This document shows positions 11,529 to 20,259 of a stretch of DNA of 64,000 nucleotides, piece after piece. A program made the position numbers and the translations under genes. The stretch lies in NCBI RefSeq assembly GCF_016745095.1, contig NZ_CP067087.1, positions 2,778,501-2,842,500 of the forward strand, written 5' to 3'. Under the pieces are notes generated by a model, which was not told the origin of the DNA, ran no database searches, and worked only from the letters and a program-made list of their open reading frames with translations. Each line of letters starts with the position of its first letter. Position 1 is the stretch's first letter. The DNA is from Croceicoccus sp. YJ47. Its GTDB lineage: Bacteria; Pseudomonadota; Alphaproteobacteria; Sphingomonadales; Sphingomonadaceae.

Positions 11529-12239
11529 CTAGGCGCGCACCGCGTTTCGCCCTCTCGGCGAGGGGCGGAACGCGGCGGCGCACAGAACGGCCCAGCCGGT
11601 CCCGCCGAGCCATCCGGCCAGCGCATCGCTGGGCCAGTGCACGCCGAGCCAGATGCGACTCATCGCGATGAGCGCGGCCAGAACCATCGCCGCCGTGATC
11701 AGTGCATGCCGCACCGGTGCCCGCGCGACGCATGGCGCAAAGGCCAGCGCAAGGGCAACATAGACCACCGCCCCGTTGAAACTGTGCCCGCTGGGAAAGG
11801 CGGGGCCGCCCGCCTCGGTCAGATGCGGCACGAGTTCGGGCCGGGGCCGCGCGATCGCATATTTCATCACGCTGTTCACGAGCCAGCCCGACGCCACCGT
11901 CATGAAAAGCCAGACGGCAAGCCCCCGCCACCGCAAAACGAAAGCCGCGACACCCACCCCGACCAAGGCGAAGACATTGCGCAGCAGCACTCCGCCCAGC
12001 GCGGTCACGTCGCGCACCATTTCAAGCATCCATTCCGGCCCCCGCGCCGCGCCGTCCGCCATCCGCGGCAAGCGGAGCAGAACCGCGTCGAACCGTGCAG
12101 TATGTCCCCCCAATACCGCCCAGACCACAATCGCAAATCCCGCCCACAGCAGCGCCGCGAGAGCAAGCATCACAACCCGTCGATCGCGGCGGAAAGGGCG
12201 GGGCGTGACGGGCAATGGGGGAGGGGATGACATCGTCAT
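11529..12239 (-). CDS. PAP2-family membrane phosphatase
   Basis: About 236 residues; starts at 12239 or 12233 (an MTM pair) are both possible and neither has a strong ribosome site. Five to six membrane helices. The three phosphatase motifs are intact: KYAIARPRP, PSGHSF and SRIWLGVHWPSD, so it should hydrolyse a lipid phosphate or pyrophosphate such as phosphatidic acid or undecaprenyl pyrophosphate at the periplasmic face. Substrate unknown. Divergent from the photolyase gene, which starts about 60 bases away. Confidence 0.85.
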   Translation of the reverse strand: MTMSSPPPLPVTPRPFRRDRRVVMLALAALLWAGFAIVVWAVLGGHTARFDAVLLRLPRMADGAARGPEWMLEMVRDVTALGGVLLRNVFALVGVGVAAFVLRWRGLAVWLFMTVASGWLVNSVMKYAIARPRPELVPHLTEAGGPAFPSGHSFNGAVVYVALALAFAPCVARAPVRHALITAAMVLAALIAMSRIWLGVHWPSDALAGWLGGTGWAVLCAAAFRPSPRGRNAVRA

Positions 12240-12301
12240 GGAACATTCGCGCAAGGCCCCCCGTTCCCGTTCCAAACATTACGACTTCCCAGGAGACCTG
12301 A

Positions 12302-13693
12302 ATGACTGCCCCGCAAATCGTCTGGCTGCGCCGCGACCTGCGCCTTTCGGATCAGCCCGCGCTGTGCGCCGCCGCGTCGCAGGGGCCGGTCATCGCGGTC
12401 TATGTGCTGGACGACGATCGGGCGGGGGATCGCGCGCTGGGCGGGGCGTCGCGATGGTGGCTGCATCATAGCCTCGATGCGATGGCGAGCCGGCTGGCGC
12501 AGCATCGCTCGCGGCTCATCCTGCGGCGCGGCGATGCGGTCGAGGAACTCTGCGCGCTGGTCGAGGAAACGGGGGCGGAGGCGGTCCACGCCATCCGCCA
12601 TTACGAACATTGGTGGGTAAAGGCGCAGGACGCGCTCTGCGAGCGGGTCACGCTCAATCTCTACGACGGGAATTACCTGCTGCCGCCCGGCGCGGTGACG
12701 ACCGGTTCGGGCGACCCGTACAAGATCTACACCCCCTTCGCGAAGGCGGCGACCCGCCAGTTGCCGCAGCGCGACCCGCTCGATGTGCCGAGCCTGACGC
12801 TCCCCGATGCATGGCCCGACAGCGACGATCTGGACGACTGGAACCTGCTTCCCACAAAGCCCGACTGGGCCGAGGGATTTCGCAGCGAATGGGCCGTGGG
12901 CGAAAACGCAGGGCAGGATCAGCTCGACGAATTCTGCGAACGGGTTGCGTCCTATGAAACCGACCGGAACCTGCCGTCGGTCGATGGTTCCTCACGCCTG
13001 TCGCCGCACCTCCATTGGGGCGAGATTTCGCCGACGCAGGTGTGGAAGGCACTGGAAGGGCGCAGCGGGGAAGGGCTGCACAGCTTTCGCGGCGAATTGC
13101 TTTGGCGCGATTATACGCAGAACATCATCTGCCAGTTTCCCGAATATCCCGAGAGCGGCTATCGCGAACAGTTCGCGCATTTCCCATGGCGCGACCCCGA
13201 CAGCGACGACGAAGCCGCCGCCGATCTGAAAGCGTGGCAGCAGGGGCGCACCGGATACCCCATCGTCGATGCGGGGATGCGGCAATTGTGGCACATCGGT
13301 TGGATGCACAACCGGGTGCGGATGATCGCGGCGAGCTTCCTCATCAAGCATCTGCTCATCCGCTGGACCCACGGGGAACGGTGGTACTGGGACACGCTGG
13401 TCGATGCGGATTATGCGAACAATGGCGTGAACTGGCAATGGATCGCAGGCACGGGGGTGGACAGCAACATGTTCCCGCGCATCATGGCGCCGCTCTCGCA
13501 ATCGCCGAAGTTCGACGCCGCCGAATACATCCGCGAATGGGTGCCGGAACTCAGCCATCTCGGCGACGACACGATCCACGATCCGGGCGAGGATTGCCGG
13601 CCGGACGGCTATCCGGAAAAGCGAATCGCGCACAAGGTGGCCCGGCAACGCGCGCTCGACGCCTATGGCGAAATGAAGGATCGCGCGGGATAG
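12302..13693 (+). CDS. phrB: Deoxyribodipyrimidine photolyase (class I, FAD-dependent)
   Basis: 463 residues. It repairs cyclobutane pyrimidine dimers in DNA with blue light. The N-terminal antenna domain starts IVWLRRDLRLSDQPAL; the FAD-binding helical domain includes SRLSPHLHWGEISP, ELLWRDY and the signature region NNGVNWQWIAGTGVD and MAPLSQSPKFD. The Trp residues of the electron-transfer chain appear conserved (WRDYTQ, RWYWDTL, GVNWQW). An AGGAGA site sits 5-6 bases before the ATG. The cfa gene follows 59 bases later on the same strand. Confidence 0.95.
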   Translation: MTAPQIVWLRRDLRLSDQPALCAAASQGPVIAVYVLDDDRAGDRALGGASRWWLHHSLDAMASRLAQHRSRLILRRGDAVEELCALVEETGAEAVHAIRHYEHWWVKAQDALCERVTLNLYDGNYLLPPGAVTTGSGDPYKIYTPFAKAATRQLPQRDPLDVPSLTLPDAWPDSDDLDDWNLLPTKPDWAEGFRSEWAVGENAGQDQLDEFCERVASYETDRNLPSVDGSSRLSPHLHWGEISPTQVWKALEGRSGEGLHSFRGELLWRDYTQNIICQFPEYPESGYREQFAHFPWRDPDSDDEAAADLKAWQQGRTGYPIVDAGMRQLWHIGWMHNRVRMIAASFLIKHLLIRWTHGERWYWDTLVDADYANNGVNWQWIAGTGVDSNMFPRIMAPLSQSPKFDAAEYIREWVPELSHLGDDTIHDPGEDCRPDGYPEKRIAHKVARQRALDAYGEMKDRAG

Positions 13694-13752
13694 GGGACGG
13701 CATGCTTTCCGCCTGTTGGCAAGCGGCGCATCCCGCGCCATAGGGGGCCGCG

Positions 13753-15009
13753 ATGAATGCACCCGAACCACGCGGCAGGCACCTGACACAGGCGGGCCTC
13801 GACTGGCAGAACGGCACAGGCTGGCTCGCGCGGGTGATATCCGGCGGGACCGATCGCCTGGTCGAGCGTATCGACGCCGGGATTGCGATCGGCTCGATCG
13901 AGGCGCAATTGCCCGATGGCAGCCATCGCATCGTCGGCGGGCGGGCGCCGGGTTTCGCGGCGCAGATCCGGCTCCACGACTGGCGCGCGTTGTTGCGGCT
14001 GGCCACCGGCGGGTCGGTCGGATGGTATCGCGCATGGGAACTGGGCGAATGGGACAGCCCGGACCCGGTCATGATCTTTGCGCTGTTCATCGCCAATGCC
14101 GAAACGCTGGGTTCGGTCGGGCGGGCGAAGGGGCCGTGGCGGCTGGCCAGCCGGATGCTGCACCGCCTGCGGCGCAATACCAGGGCCGGGGCGCAGGTGA
14201 ACATCGCCGCGCATTACGACCTCGGCAATGATTTCTACGCCGCATGGCTCGATCCCACGATGAGCTATTCCAGCGCGCTGTTCACCGATGGGGCACACGA
14301 TCTGGAGCAGGCGCAATTCGCCAAGGTCGATGCGCTGGCGGACCGGCTCGCGCTCGCGCCCGGTGACAATGTGCTGGAAATCGGATGCGGCTGGGGTTTC
14401 CTCGCGCGGCGGCTGGCCGACCGGCACGGCGCGGATGTCACCGCGATCAGCCTGTCGGACGAACAACTCGCCCACGCGCGGGAAAGGGCGGCGCGCGAGG
14501 CGTTGTCCATCGATTTCCGACGGCAGGATTACCGCGACGTCGAGGGGCAGTTCGACGCCATCGCCAGCGTGGAAATGGTCGAGGCGCTTGGCCGCGAATA
14601 CTGGCCGACCTACATGGATTGCATCGCCCGCAACCTGAAGCCGGGCGGGCGCGCGGCGATTCAGTATATCTCGATCCGCGACGACATTTTCGATGCCTAC
14701 GCCAGCAGCGCCGATTTCATCCAGACCTATGTCTTTCCCGGCGGTCTGCTGATCCGGACGAGCGAGTTTCGCACGCTTGCCGAGGCGCGCGGCCTGTCAT
14801 GGCAGGATCAGCATGATTTCGGGCGCGATTATGCCGAAACGCTGCGCATCTGGCGCGAGAATTTCGAGCGGGCGGTGGACGACGGCCTGCTCCCGCCCGG
14901 TTTCGACCGCGGGTTCGTCGATCTGTGGCGCTACTACCTCATGTATTGCGAGGGCGGGTTTCGCGGCGGCGGGATCGACGTGCATCAGGTCACGCTGATC
15001 CGGCAATAG
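13753..15009 (+). CDS. cfa: Cyclopropane-fatty-acyl-phospholipid synthase
   Basis: 418 residues. It adds a methylene from SAM across cis double bonds of membrane phospholipid acyl chains, a stress adaptation of the inner membrane. The N-terminal lipid-binding part carries GGSVGWYRAWELGEWDSPD; the catalytic domain begins with NIAAHYDLGNDFYAAWLD, then the SAM motif VLEIGCGWGFLARRLA. The active-site region EMVEALGREYW and the C-terminal YYLMYCEGGF are typical. Pairing with photolyase next door may reflect a shared stress context, but no regulatory site was recognised. It converges with the PilZ gene two bases away. Confidence 0.93.
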   Translation: MNAPEPRGRHLTQAGLDWQNGTGWLARVISGGTDRLVERIDAGIAIGSIEAQLPDGSHRIVGGRAPGFAAQIRLHDWRALLRLATGGSVGWYRAWELGEWDSPDPVMIFALFIANAETLGSVGRAKGPWRLASRMLHRLRRNTRAGAQVNIAAHYDLGNDFYAAWLDPTMSYSSALFTDGAHDLEQAQFAKVDALADRLALAPGDNVLEIGCGWGFLARRLADRHGADVTAISLSDEQLAHARERAAREALSIDFRRQDYRDVEGQFDAIASVEMVEALGREYWPTYMDCIARNLKPGGRAAIQYISIRDDIFDAYASSADFIQTYVFPGGLLIRTSEFRTLAEARGLSWQDQHDFGRDYAETLRIWRENFERAVDDGLLPPGFDRGFVDLWRYYLMYCEGGFRGGGIDVHQVTLIRQ

Positions 15010-15011
15010 CG

Positions 15012-15353
15012 TCAGAGCCGGGCCGGAATGCGGCAGCCCGCGACGATGGTTTCATACGTGCCGAAATCGAGCAGGTCATGAAAGGCGCAACCGACCGCAT
15101 TGTCGCGCCACCATATCACTTCGCATGCGAGCGGCTCGATCCCCGGCACATAGAGCCAGCAGAGCGTGCCTTCGCGCAAAGGCTCCGCCGCGGTGCCCGA
15201 AAAGCCGCCGATCGAAAAATCGTGAACCACGGTGGAAAACCCGCGCCCGCCAGACGGCCTCAGATTGGCGGGGATCGTGAGCCCGACCGCAGTCGCATAG
15301 CGACGAGGCCGGGCCTGGGCACTTGGACGTTTTCGTTGAAGCAAGGCGTGCAT
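15012..15353 (-). CDS. PilZ-domain protein (putative c-di-GMP receptor)
   Basis: 113 residues from the ATG at 15353, which has GGGAG 7 bases upstream; ATG 15377 and a TTG at 15392 are alternatives without ribosome sites. A single PilZ barrel: the Arg-rich ligand loop is seen as RPRRYATAVGL and the second motif as DFSIGGFSG, matching the RxxxR and D/NxSxxG consensus. It should bind cyclic di-GMP in the cytoplasm and act through a partner, because there is no output domain. Confidence 0.85.
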   Translation of the reverse strand: MHALLQRKRPSAQARPRRYATAVGLTIPANLRPSGGRGFSTVVHDFSIGGFSGTAAEPLREGTLCWLYVPGIEPLACEVIWWRDNAVGCAFHDLLDFGTYETIVAGCRIPARL

Positions 15354-15421
15354 CGCAACACTCCCGATGGGGATCATCGTATTGCGAGTCAATCTCGTCT
15401 GGAAGTGTGAATTTTTGCCTA

Positions 15422-16141
15422 TCAGGCTTGGTTAACGCGAAGTCTATATCCGGTTTCGAACGGCTCACACAGCAAGCGCGCGACCGCCTCGCCGACCGTG
15501 TCGGGGGATTTCACCGTCTGCGGATCCTCGCCCGGATAGGCGCGTGCCCGCATCGTCGTGCGGGTGGCGCCGGGATCGACGATGGCCGTGCGGATGCGCG
15601 ACACCTTCGCGTTTTCCTGCGCATAGCAATCGAGCAGCACGTCGAACGCCCCTTTCGTCGCGCCATATGCGCCCCAGTAGGCACGCGGGTCTGCGCCCAC
15701 GCTGCTCGTGATGCCGACCACGCGGCCATCCTTCGACGCCTTGAGCATGGGATGGAACGCGGTCAGCAATGTCTGCGTCGCGAGGACGTTCACGGTCATC
15801 GCACGGCTGAATTCGCGGGGGTCGATATCCTGCACCGCCGATAATTGCGGCAGGATCGCCGCATTGATGACCAGCATGTCGAGCGCGTCCCACCGGCCGC
15901 GGATCGCGGCGGCGAGCCGTGCGACCGCATCGGGTTCCGAAAGATCCATCGGTGCGATGGTCGCGCTTCCGCCGGCGGCGTGGATCGCGTCCTCCACCTG
16001 TTCGAGCGCGGTATCGCTCCGCGCGGTGAGCACGACATGCGCCCCGCGCGCGGCCAGCGATTGCGCGATCGCCGCGCCGATCCCGCGCGAGGCCCCGGTG
16101 ACGAGCGCGAGCTGACCGTCGAGCGTCTTCCCGGCGCTCAC
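15422..16141 (-). CDS. Short-chain dehydrogenase/reductase
   Basis: 239 residues. Its GTG start at 16141 overlaps the purF stop codon in a GTGA arrangement, so translation is coupled to purF. Classical SDR features: TGASRGIG, VINAA, catalytic Ser in ITSSVG, and YxxxK in YGATK, all intact. The C-terminus is a short lid and no special substrate signature is visible. Homologues in related bacteria often sit beside purF, but a role in purine metabolism is not established. Confidence 0.88.
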   Translation of the reverse strand: MSAGKTLDGQLALVTGASRGIGAAIAQSLAARGAHVVLTARSDTALEQVEDAIHAAGGSATIAPMDLSEPDAVARLAAAIRGRWDALDMLVINAAILPQLSAVQDIDPREFSRAMTVNVLATQTLLTAFHPMLKASKDGRVVGITSSVGADPRAYWGAYGATKGAFDVLLDCYAQENAKVSRIRTAIVDPGATRTTMRARAYPGEDPQTVKSPDTVGEAVARLLCEPFETGYRLRVNQA

Positions 16142-17619
16142 GCCGCCGTCTCCTGCAACAGCGACATCTGATCGGGTTCCGTGCGCTCCTCCAGATCGGT
16201 GAGCTTCGTCGGATAATCGCCGGTAAAGCACGCGTCGCAATATTGCGGGCACTTGGGCTTGCGCTCTTCCTCGCCCACCGCGCGATAAAGGCCGTCGATG
16301 GAGACGAAGGCGAGGCTGTCGGCCTGGATGAACTCGCGCATCGCTTCGACTTCCATCCGCGCGGCCAGCAATTTGGAGCGTTCGGGCGTGTCCACGCCAT
16401 AGAAACAGCTGTGCATGGTCGGCGGGCTGGCGATGCGCATGTGCACCTCGGTCGCGCCGGCATCGCGCATCATCTGCACGATCTTCAGGCTGGTGGTGCC
16501 GCGCACGATGCTGTCGTCGATGAGCACGATGCGTTTGCCCTCGACCAGGGCGCGATTGGCATTGTGCTTGCGACTGACGCTGCTCGACCTTGCGCCGTCG
16601 GACGGTTGAATGAAGGTGCGGCCCACGTAATGCGAGCGGATGATGCCCAGCTCGAACGGCTTGCCCGATTGCTGTGCATAGCCGATCGCGGCCGGCACGC
16701 CCGAATCCGGCACCGGAATGACGAGGTCGACATCGGCAGGCGATTCGATGGCGAGCTGCTCCCCGATGGCCTTGCGCACGGAATAGACCGAGCGGCCCGC
16801 CGAAATCGAATCGGGCCGGCTGAAATACACATGTTCGAAGATGCACGGGCGCGATGCCCGGTTGCCGAACGGGCGGTGGCTCTTCGTATTGCCGTCGAAA
16901 TCCACCTCGATCAGCTCGCCGGGTTCGACCTCGCGTTCGAAATCGGCCCCGATGATGTCGAGCGCGACCGTCTCGCTGGCAAAGACCACCGCATCGCCGA
17001 CCCGCCCCATGACGAGCGGGCGAATCCCGAGCGGATCGCGGCAGGCGATCATCCCCTTGGGCGTCATGCAGATCAGCGCATAGGCACCCTCGACAAGGCG
17101 CAGCGCATCGACGAACCGGTCGAGCAGCGTGGGATACCGGCTCGTCGCGACGAGATGGACGATCACCTCGGTATCGGAGGTGGATTGAAAGATCGCCCCC
17201 TTGCGCACCAGATCGGCGCGCAGGTGCATCGCGTTCGAGATATTGCCGTTGTGCGCGATCGCGAAACCGCCGGTGGCGAGTTCGGCGTAGAGCGGCTGAA
17301 TATTGCGGAGGCCCGATCCGCCGGTCGTGGAATAGCGGACATGGCCCGCCGCCATCGACCCCGGCAGTTCGGCGATGGCATCGCCCGCGCCGAAATTCTC
17401 GGCCACGTGGCCAAGCCCGCGCCGGACGTAGAATTCCGCCCCGTCATAGCTGACGATGCCGGCCGCTTCCTGCCCGCGATGTTGCAGCGCGTGCAGGCCC
17501 AGCGCGGTGAGCGCGGTAGCGTCGCGTGCGTTGATGGCGCCGAAAACGCCGCATTCCTCGCGCAGCGTATCCCCGTCCTCGTCATGGAAGGGATGGTTCA
17601 CGTTTGTCTCGATGGTCAT
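16138..17619 (-). CDS. purF: Amidophosphoribosyltransferase
   Basis: 493 residues. It makes 5-phosphoribosylamine from PRPP and glutamine, the first step of purine synthesis. The N-terminal glutaminase is released by removal of a short propeptide before the catalytic Cys in REECGVFGAI (Cys23). The PRPP loop is IVLIDDSIVRGTT. Three Cys in CPQYCDACFTG near the C-terminus and C in CIFEH resemble the Fe-S type (Bacillus-like) enzyme, although the exact ligand set cannot be proved here. Divergent from lolC across 243 bases and coupled to the SDR downstream. Confidence 0.95.
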   Translation of the reverse strand: MTIETNVNHPFHDEDGDTLREECGVFGAINARDATALTALGLHALQHRGQEAAGIVSYDGAEFYVRRGLGHVAENFGAGDAIAELPGSMAAGHVRYSTTGGSGLRNIQPLYAELATGGFAIAHNGNISNAMHLRADLVRKGAIFQSTSDTEVIVHLVATSRYPTLLDRFVDALRLVEGAYALICMTPKGMIACRDPLGIRPLVMGRVGDAVVFASETVALDIIGADFEREVEPGELIEVDFDGNTKSHRPFGNRASRPCIFEHVYFSRPDSISAGRSVYSVRKAIGEQLAIESPADVDLVIPVPDSGVPAAIGYAQQSGKPFELGIIRSHYVGRTFIQPSDGARSSSVSRKHNANRALVEGKRIVLIDDSIVRGTTSLKIVQMMRDAGATEVHMRIASPPTMHSCFYGVDTPERSKLLAARMEVEAMREFIQADSLAFVSIDGLYRAVGEEERKPKCPQYCDACFTGDYPTKLTDLEERTEPDQMSLLQETAA

Positions 17620-17862
17620 GTTCGCGCAATGTCCCGGATCGGCCCGATCGGTGGCCGTTTCGTGCAGGGCGTTATCGCCCCCGTTCGCTGGCGCCGCTTT
17701 GCCGAGAAATGCGTTCGATTACAACCTGTGTGTTATACGCAGCGGTGCGTTTGCACCGGAACGCTTGCCACGCGGGGCGGCACCGCCTACTTCACCTTGC
17801 GTTAAAGCCGCCCTGTTCATGGGGCGCACGCACCTTCCCACCATGCACGGACCGCTGCCCTC

Positions 17863-19104
17863 GTGATCCTTTCCCCTTTCGAATGGACGATCGCCAAACG
17901 CTACATGCTGCCCGGCAAGGGAGAGCGTTTCATCGCGCTCGTCGCGGGCATCAGCCTCGTGGCGGTCATGCTCGGCGTGGCCGCGCTCGTCATCGTGATG
18001 AGCGTGATGAACGGGTTTCGCGCCGAATTGATGGACAAGATCGTCGGGCTGAACGGCCATGCCATCGTGCAGGCCTATGGCGGTAAGCTCGACAACTGGC
18101 GCGACGTGCTCGAAGAGGTGCGCGAAACGGACGGCGTCACGCGTGCTTCCCCGCTGATCGAGCAGCCGCTGCTCGCCACGTTCAACGGGCGGGTTGAGGC
18201 CGTGCTGGTCCGCGGGAACGAGCCGGACGACATCGCAAGGCTCGCCGACAAGAACGTGATGGGCGACCTGTCGCGTGTGCGGGCCGGGTCCAATACGGTG
18301 GCCATCGGCGCGCGGCTGGCGCAGACGCTCGGCATGCGGCTCGGCGATACGATCACCATCATCAATCCGCAGGGGCGTACGACGCCGTTCGGCACCGTGC
18401 CGCGCGAAATCGGCTATGAAATCGGGGCGATCTTCGAAATCGGGATCTACGATTACGACAATTCCTTTGTCGTGATGGCGATGGAGGATGCGCAGACGCT
18501 GCTCCTCTCCGGCGATTCCATCGGCATGATCGAGGTGCTCACCGAAGATCCCGACACGGTGGAGGACACCATGGCCCCCATCGCGCAAAGGCTCGCCGGG
18601 CGCGCGGTCGTGTCCGACTGGAAAACGATCAACGCCTCCCTGTTCGAGGCGCTCGCGGTGGAGCGGGTGGCGATGTTCGTCGTGCTGTCGATCATCGTGC
18701 TGGTCGCGGTGTTCAACATCCTGTCTTCGCTCATCATGCTGGTCCGGGCCAAGACGCGCGACATTGCGATTTTGCGCACAATGGGAGCGACGCGGCGGTC
18801 CATCCTCAAGATTTTCGTCACCGCCGGTTTCCTGATCGGGGCGATGGGCACGATGGCGGGGCTGCTGCTCGGGTTCGTCGCGCTCGAATTCCGGCAATCG
18901 GTGGTGCGCGCCATGGAATTGTTCACCGGACAGGAACTGTGGGATCCCTCGATCCGCTTCCTCACCGAACTGCCCGCGCGGACCGACCCGGCCGAGGTCA
19001 CGGTCATCGTCGTGATGGCGCTCGTGCTGTCCTTCCTCGCCACGCTCTACCCCGCGTTCAAGGCGGCGAGCACCGATCCCGTGCAGGTCCTGCGCTATGA
19101 ATGA
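17863..19104 (+). CDS. lolC: Lipoprotein-releasing ABC transporter permease (LolC/E type)
   Basis: 413 residues from a GTG start. With LolD it extracts outer-membrane lipoproteins from the inner membrane and hands them to LolA. One N-terminal helix (about residues 22-48), a large periplasmic domain, then three C-terminal helices including the FtsX-like region [29 protein letters not shown]. The ending DPVQVLRYE is typical. The stop overlaps the lolD start by 8 bases. Only one permease gene is present here, which fits the single LolF-like permease reported in many alphaproteobacteria. Confidence 0.93.
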   Translation: MILSPFEWTIAKRYMLPGKGERFIALVAGISLVAVMLGVAALVIVMSVMNGFRAELMDKIVGLNGHAIVQAYGGKLDNWRDVLEEVRETDGVTRASPLIEQPLLATFNGRVEAVLVRGNEPDDIARLADKNVMGDLSRVRAGSNTVAIGARLAQTLGMRLGDTITIINPQGRTTPFGTVPREIGYEIGAIFEIGIYDYDNSFVVMAMEDAQTLLLSGDSIGMIEVLTEDPDTVEDTMAPIAQRLAGRAVVSDWKTINASLFEALAVERVAMFVVLSIIVLVAVFNILSSLIMLVRAKTRDIAILRTMGATRRSILKIFVTAGFLIGAMGTMAGLLLGFVALEFRQSVVRAMELFTGQELWDPSIRFLTELPARTDPAEVTVIVVMALVLSFLATLYPAFKAASTDPVQVLRYE

Positions 19105-19792
19105 TACCGTCCCGTCCGCGCCCGTCGTCCGGCTCCACGATCTTCGCCGCAGCTTTACCCAAGGCGGCGTCACGATCGAGGTGCTGCGCGGGGTCGAGCT
19201 TTCCATCATGCCGGGCGAGATCGTCGCCCTGCTCGGCCCGTCGGGTTCGGGCAAGTCCACCATGCTGCAGGCGGTCGGCCTGCTCGAAGGCGGGTTTAAG
19301 GGCAAGATCGAGATTGCAGGCGTCGAGGCGAGCGCGCTCAATGGCGATGCGCGCACGGCGCTGCGGCGCGAACATCTGGGCTTCGTTTACCAGTTTCACC
19401 ATCTGCTGCCCGATTTCAACGCGCGCGAAAACGTGATCCTGCCGCAGCTCGTCGCCGGGCGCGCGCGCGGGGAGGCGGAGGCACGCGCCGACGAATTGCT
19501 CGGCGCGCTGGGCCTGTCACAACGGCTCGACCACCGGCCCAGCCAGCTTTCGGGCGGCGAGCAGCAGCGCGTCGCCGTCGCCCGCGCGCTCGCCAACCGG
19601 CCCGAGCTGGTACTGGCCGACGAGCCGACGGGCAATCTCGACGAGGCGACGGCGGACCGCGTGCTGGAGGAATTTCTGCGGCTCGTGCGCGGGCAGGGCA
19701 GCTCCGCGCTCATCGCGACGCATAACGAACGGCTCGCCCGCCGCATGGACCGCGTCGTCCGCCTGCACGAAGGGCGCCTTCGCGCAGGGTAG
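19097..19792 (+). CDS. lolD: Lipoprotein-releasing ABC transporter ATPase
   Basis: 231 residues, cytoplasmic ATPase partner of the preceding permease. Walker A is GPSGSGKST, the signature is LSGGEQQR, Walker B is [12 protein letters not shown] and the switch His is in ATHNERL. The start at 19097 overlaps the end of lolC, showing translational coupling. Length and motifs are normal for the LolD/MacB ATPase group. Confidence 0.95.
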   Translation: MNDTVPSAPVVRLHDLRRSFTQGGVTIEVLRGVELSIMPGEIVALLGPSGSGKSTMLQAVGLLEGGFKGKIEIAGVEASALNGDARTALRREHLGFVYQFHHLLPDFNARENVILPQLVAGRARGEAEARADELLGALGLSQRLDHRPSQLSGGEQQRVAVARALANRPELVLADEPTGNLDEATADRVLEEFLRLVRGQGSSALIATHNERLARRMDRVVRLHEGRLRAG

Positions 19793-19877
19793 CCGCGGCA
19801 ATCCGCCTTGCGAACCGGAACCGGGGTGGACTAAGGGGCGTTGATCCATCGAACCGTTTTGACAAAGGATCTCTCAG

Positions 19878-20165
19878 GTGAGCCATTCCCCCACCACTTT
19901 TCGCGGCGAATCGCCCAATCTCAACGGGATCGAGTGGGACGATCACGCCGCGATCCACAATCGCCCAAACGGCAATGAAAGCAACATGCTGCGCGGTTTC
20001 AACGTGATGCGCGAGGGCACGTTCGCCGAAATGGTCCGTTTCGTCGACCACCTGCCGGAGGATGAGCGCGAGCATCTCGTGATTCAGAAATCGGGCGATC
20101 GCGTCTTCACGCTTCCCGAAATCCTGGCGCTGGCCCGGCACGACGATTTTCCGAAGGCCGATTGA
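19878..20165 (+). CDS. Small conserved-looking hypothetical protein
   Basis: 95 residues from GTG 19878 with an AAAGGAT site 7-8 bases upstream. No signal peptide or membrane segment; acidic and His-rich in parts (WDDHAAIHN). It lies between lolD and dnaE, and a strong hairpin follows its stop, suggesting a separate transcript end. Codon use looks like its neighbours. I do not recognise the family. Confidence 0.6.
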   Translation: MSHSPTTFRGESPNLNGIEWDDHAAIHNRPNGNESNMLRGFNVMREGTFAEMVRFVDHLPEDEREHLVIQKSGDRVFTLPEILALARHDDFPKAD

Positions 20166-20212
20166 TCCGCGTCCGACGGATCGCGCCACGGTCCGTTAAC
20201 GGGTGAAAATAT

Positions 20213-20243
20213 CGCCCGCCCCCTCGCATGGGGGCGGGCGTTT
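20213..20243 (+). terminator. Strong GC hairpin with short T tract, 16 bases before dnaE
   Basis: A perfect 11-base-pair stem (CGCCCGCCCCC, 20213-20223; GGGGGCGGGCG, 20230-20240) closes a 6-base loop and is followed by TTT. It looks like an intrinsic terminator for the small gene upstream. Because it ends only 16 bases before the dnaE ATG, it might also affect dnaE expression. Confidence 0.7.
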
Positions 20244-20259
20244 CGCTATCTATCCCGCG

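Noticed and set aside
17620-17862. Promoter pairs in the purF-lolC gap
   Set aside because: Some partial -10-like boxes occur (TTATAC near 17733), but none has a convincing -35 partner at proper spacing.
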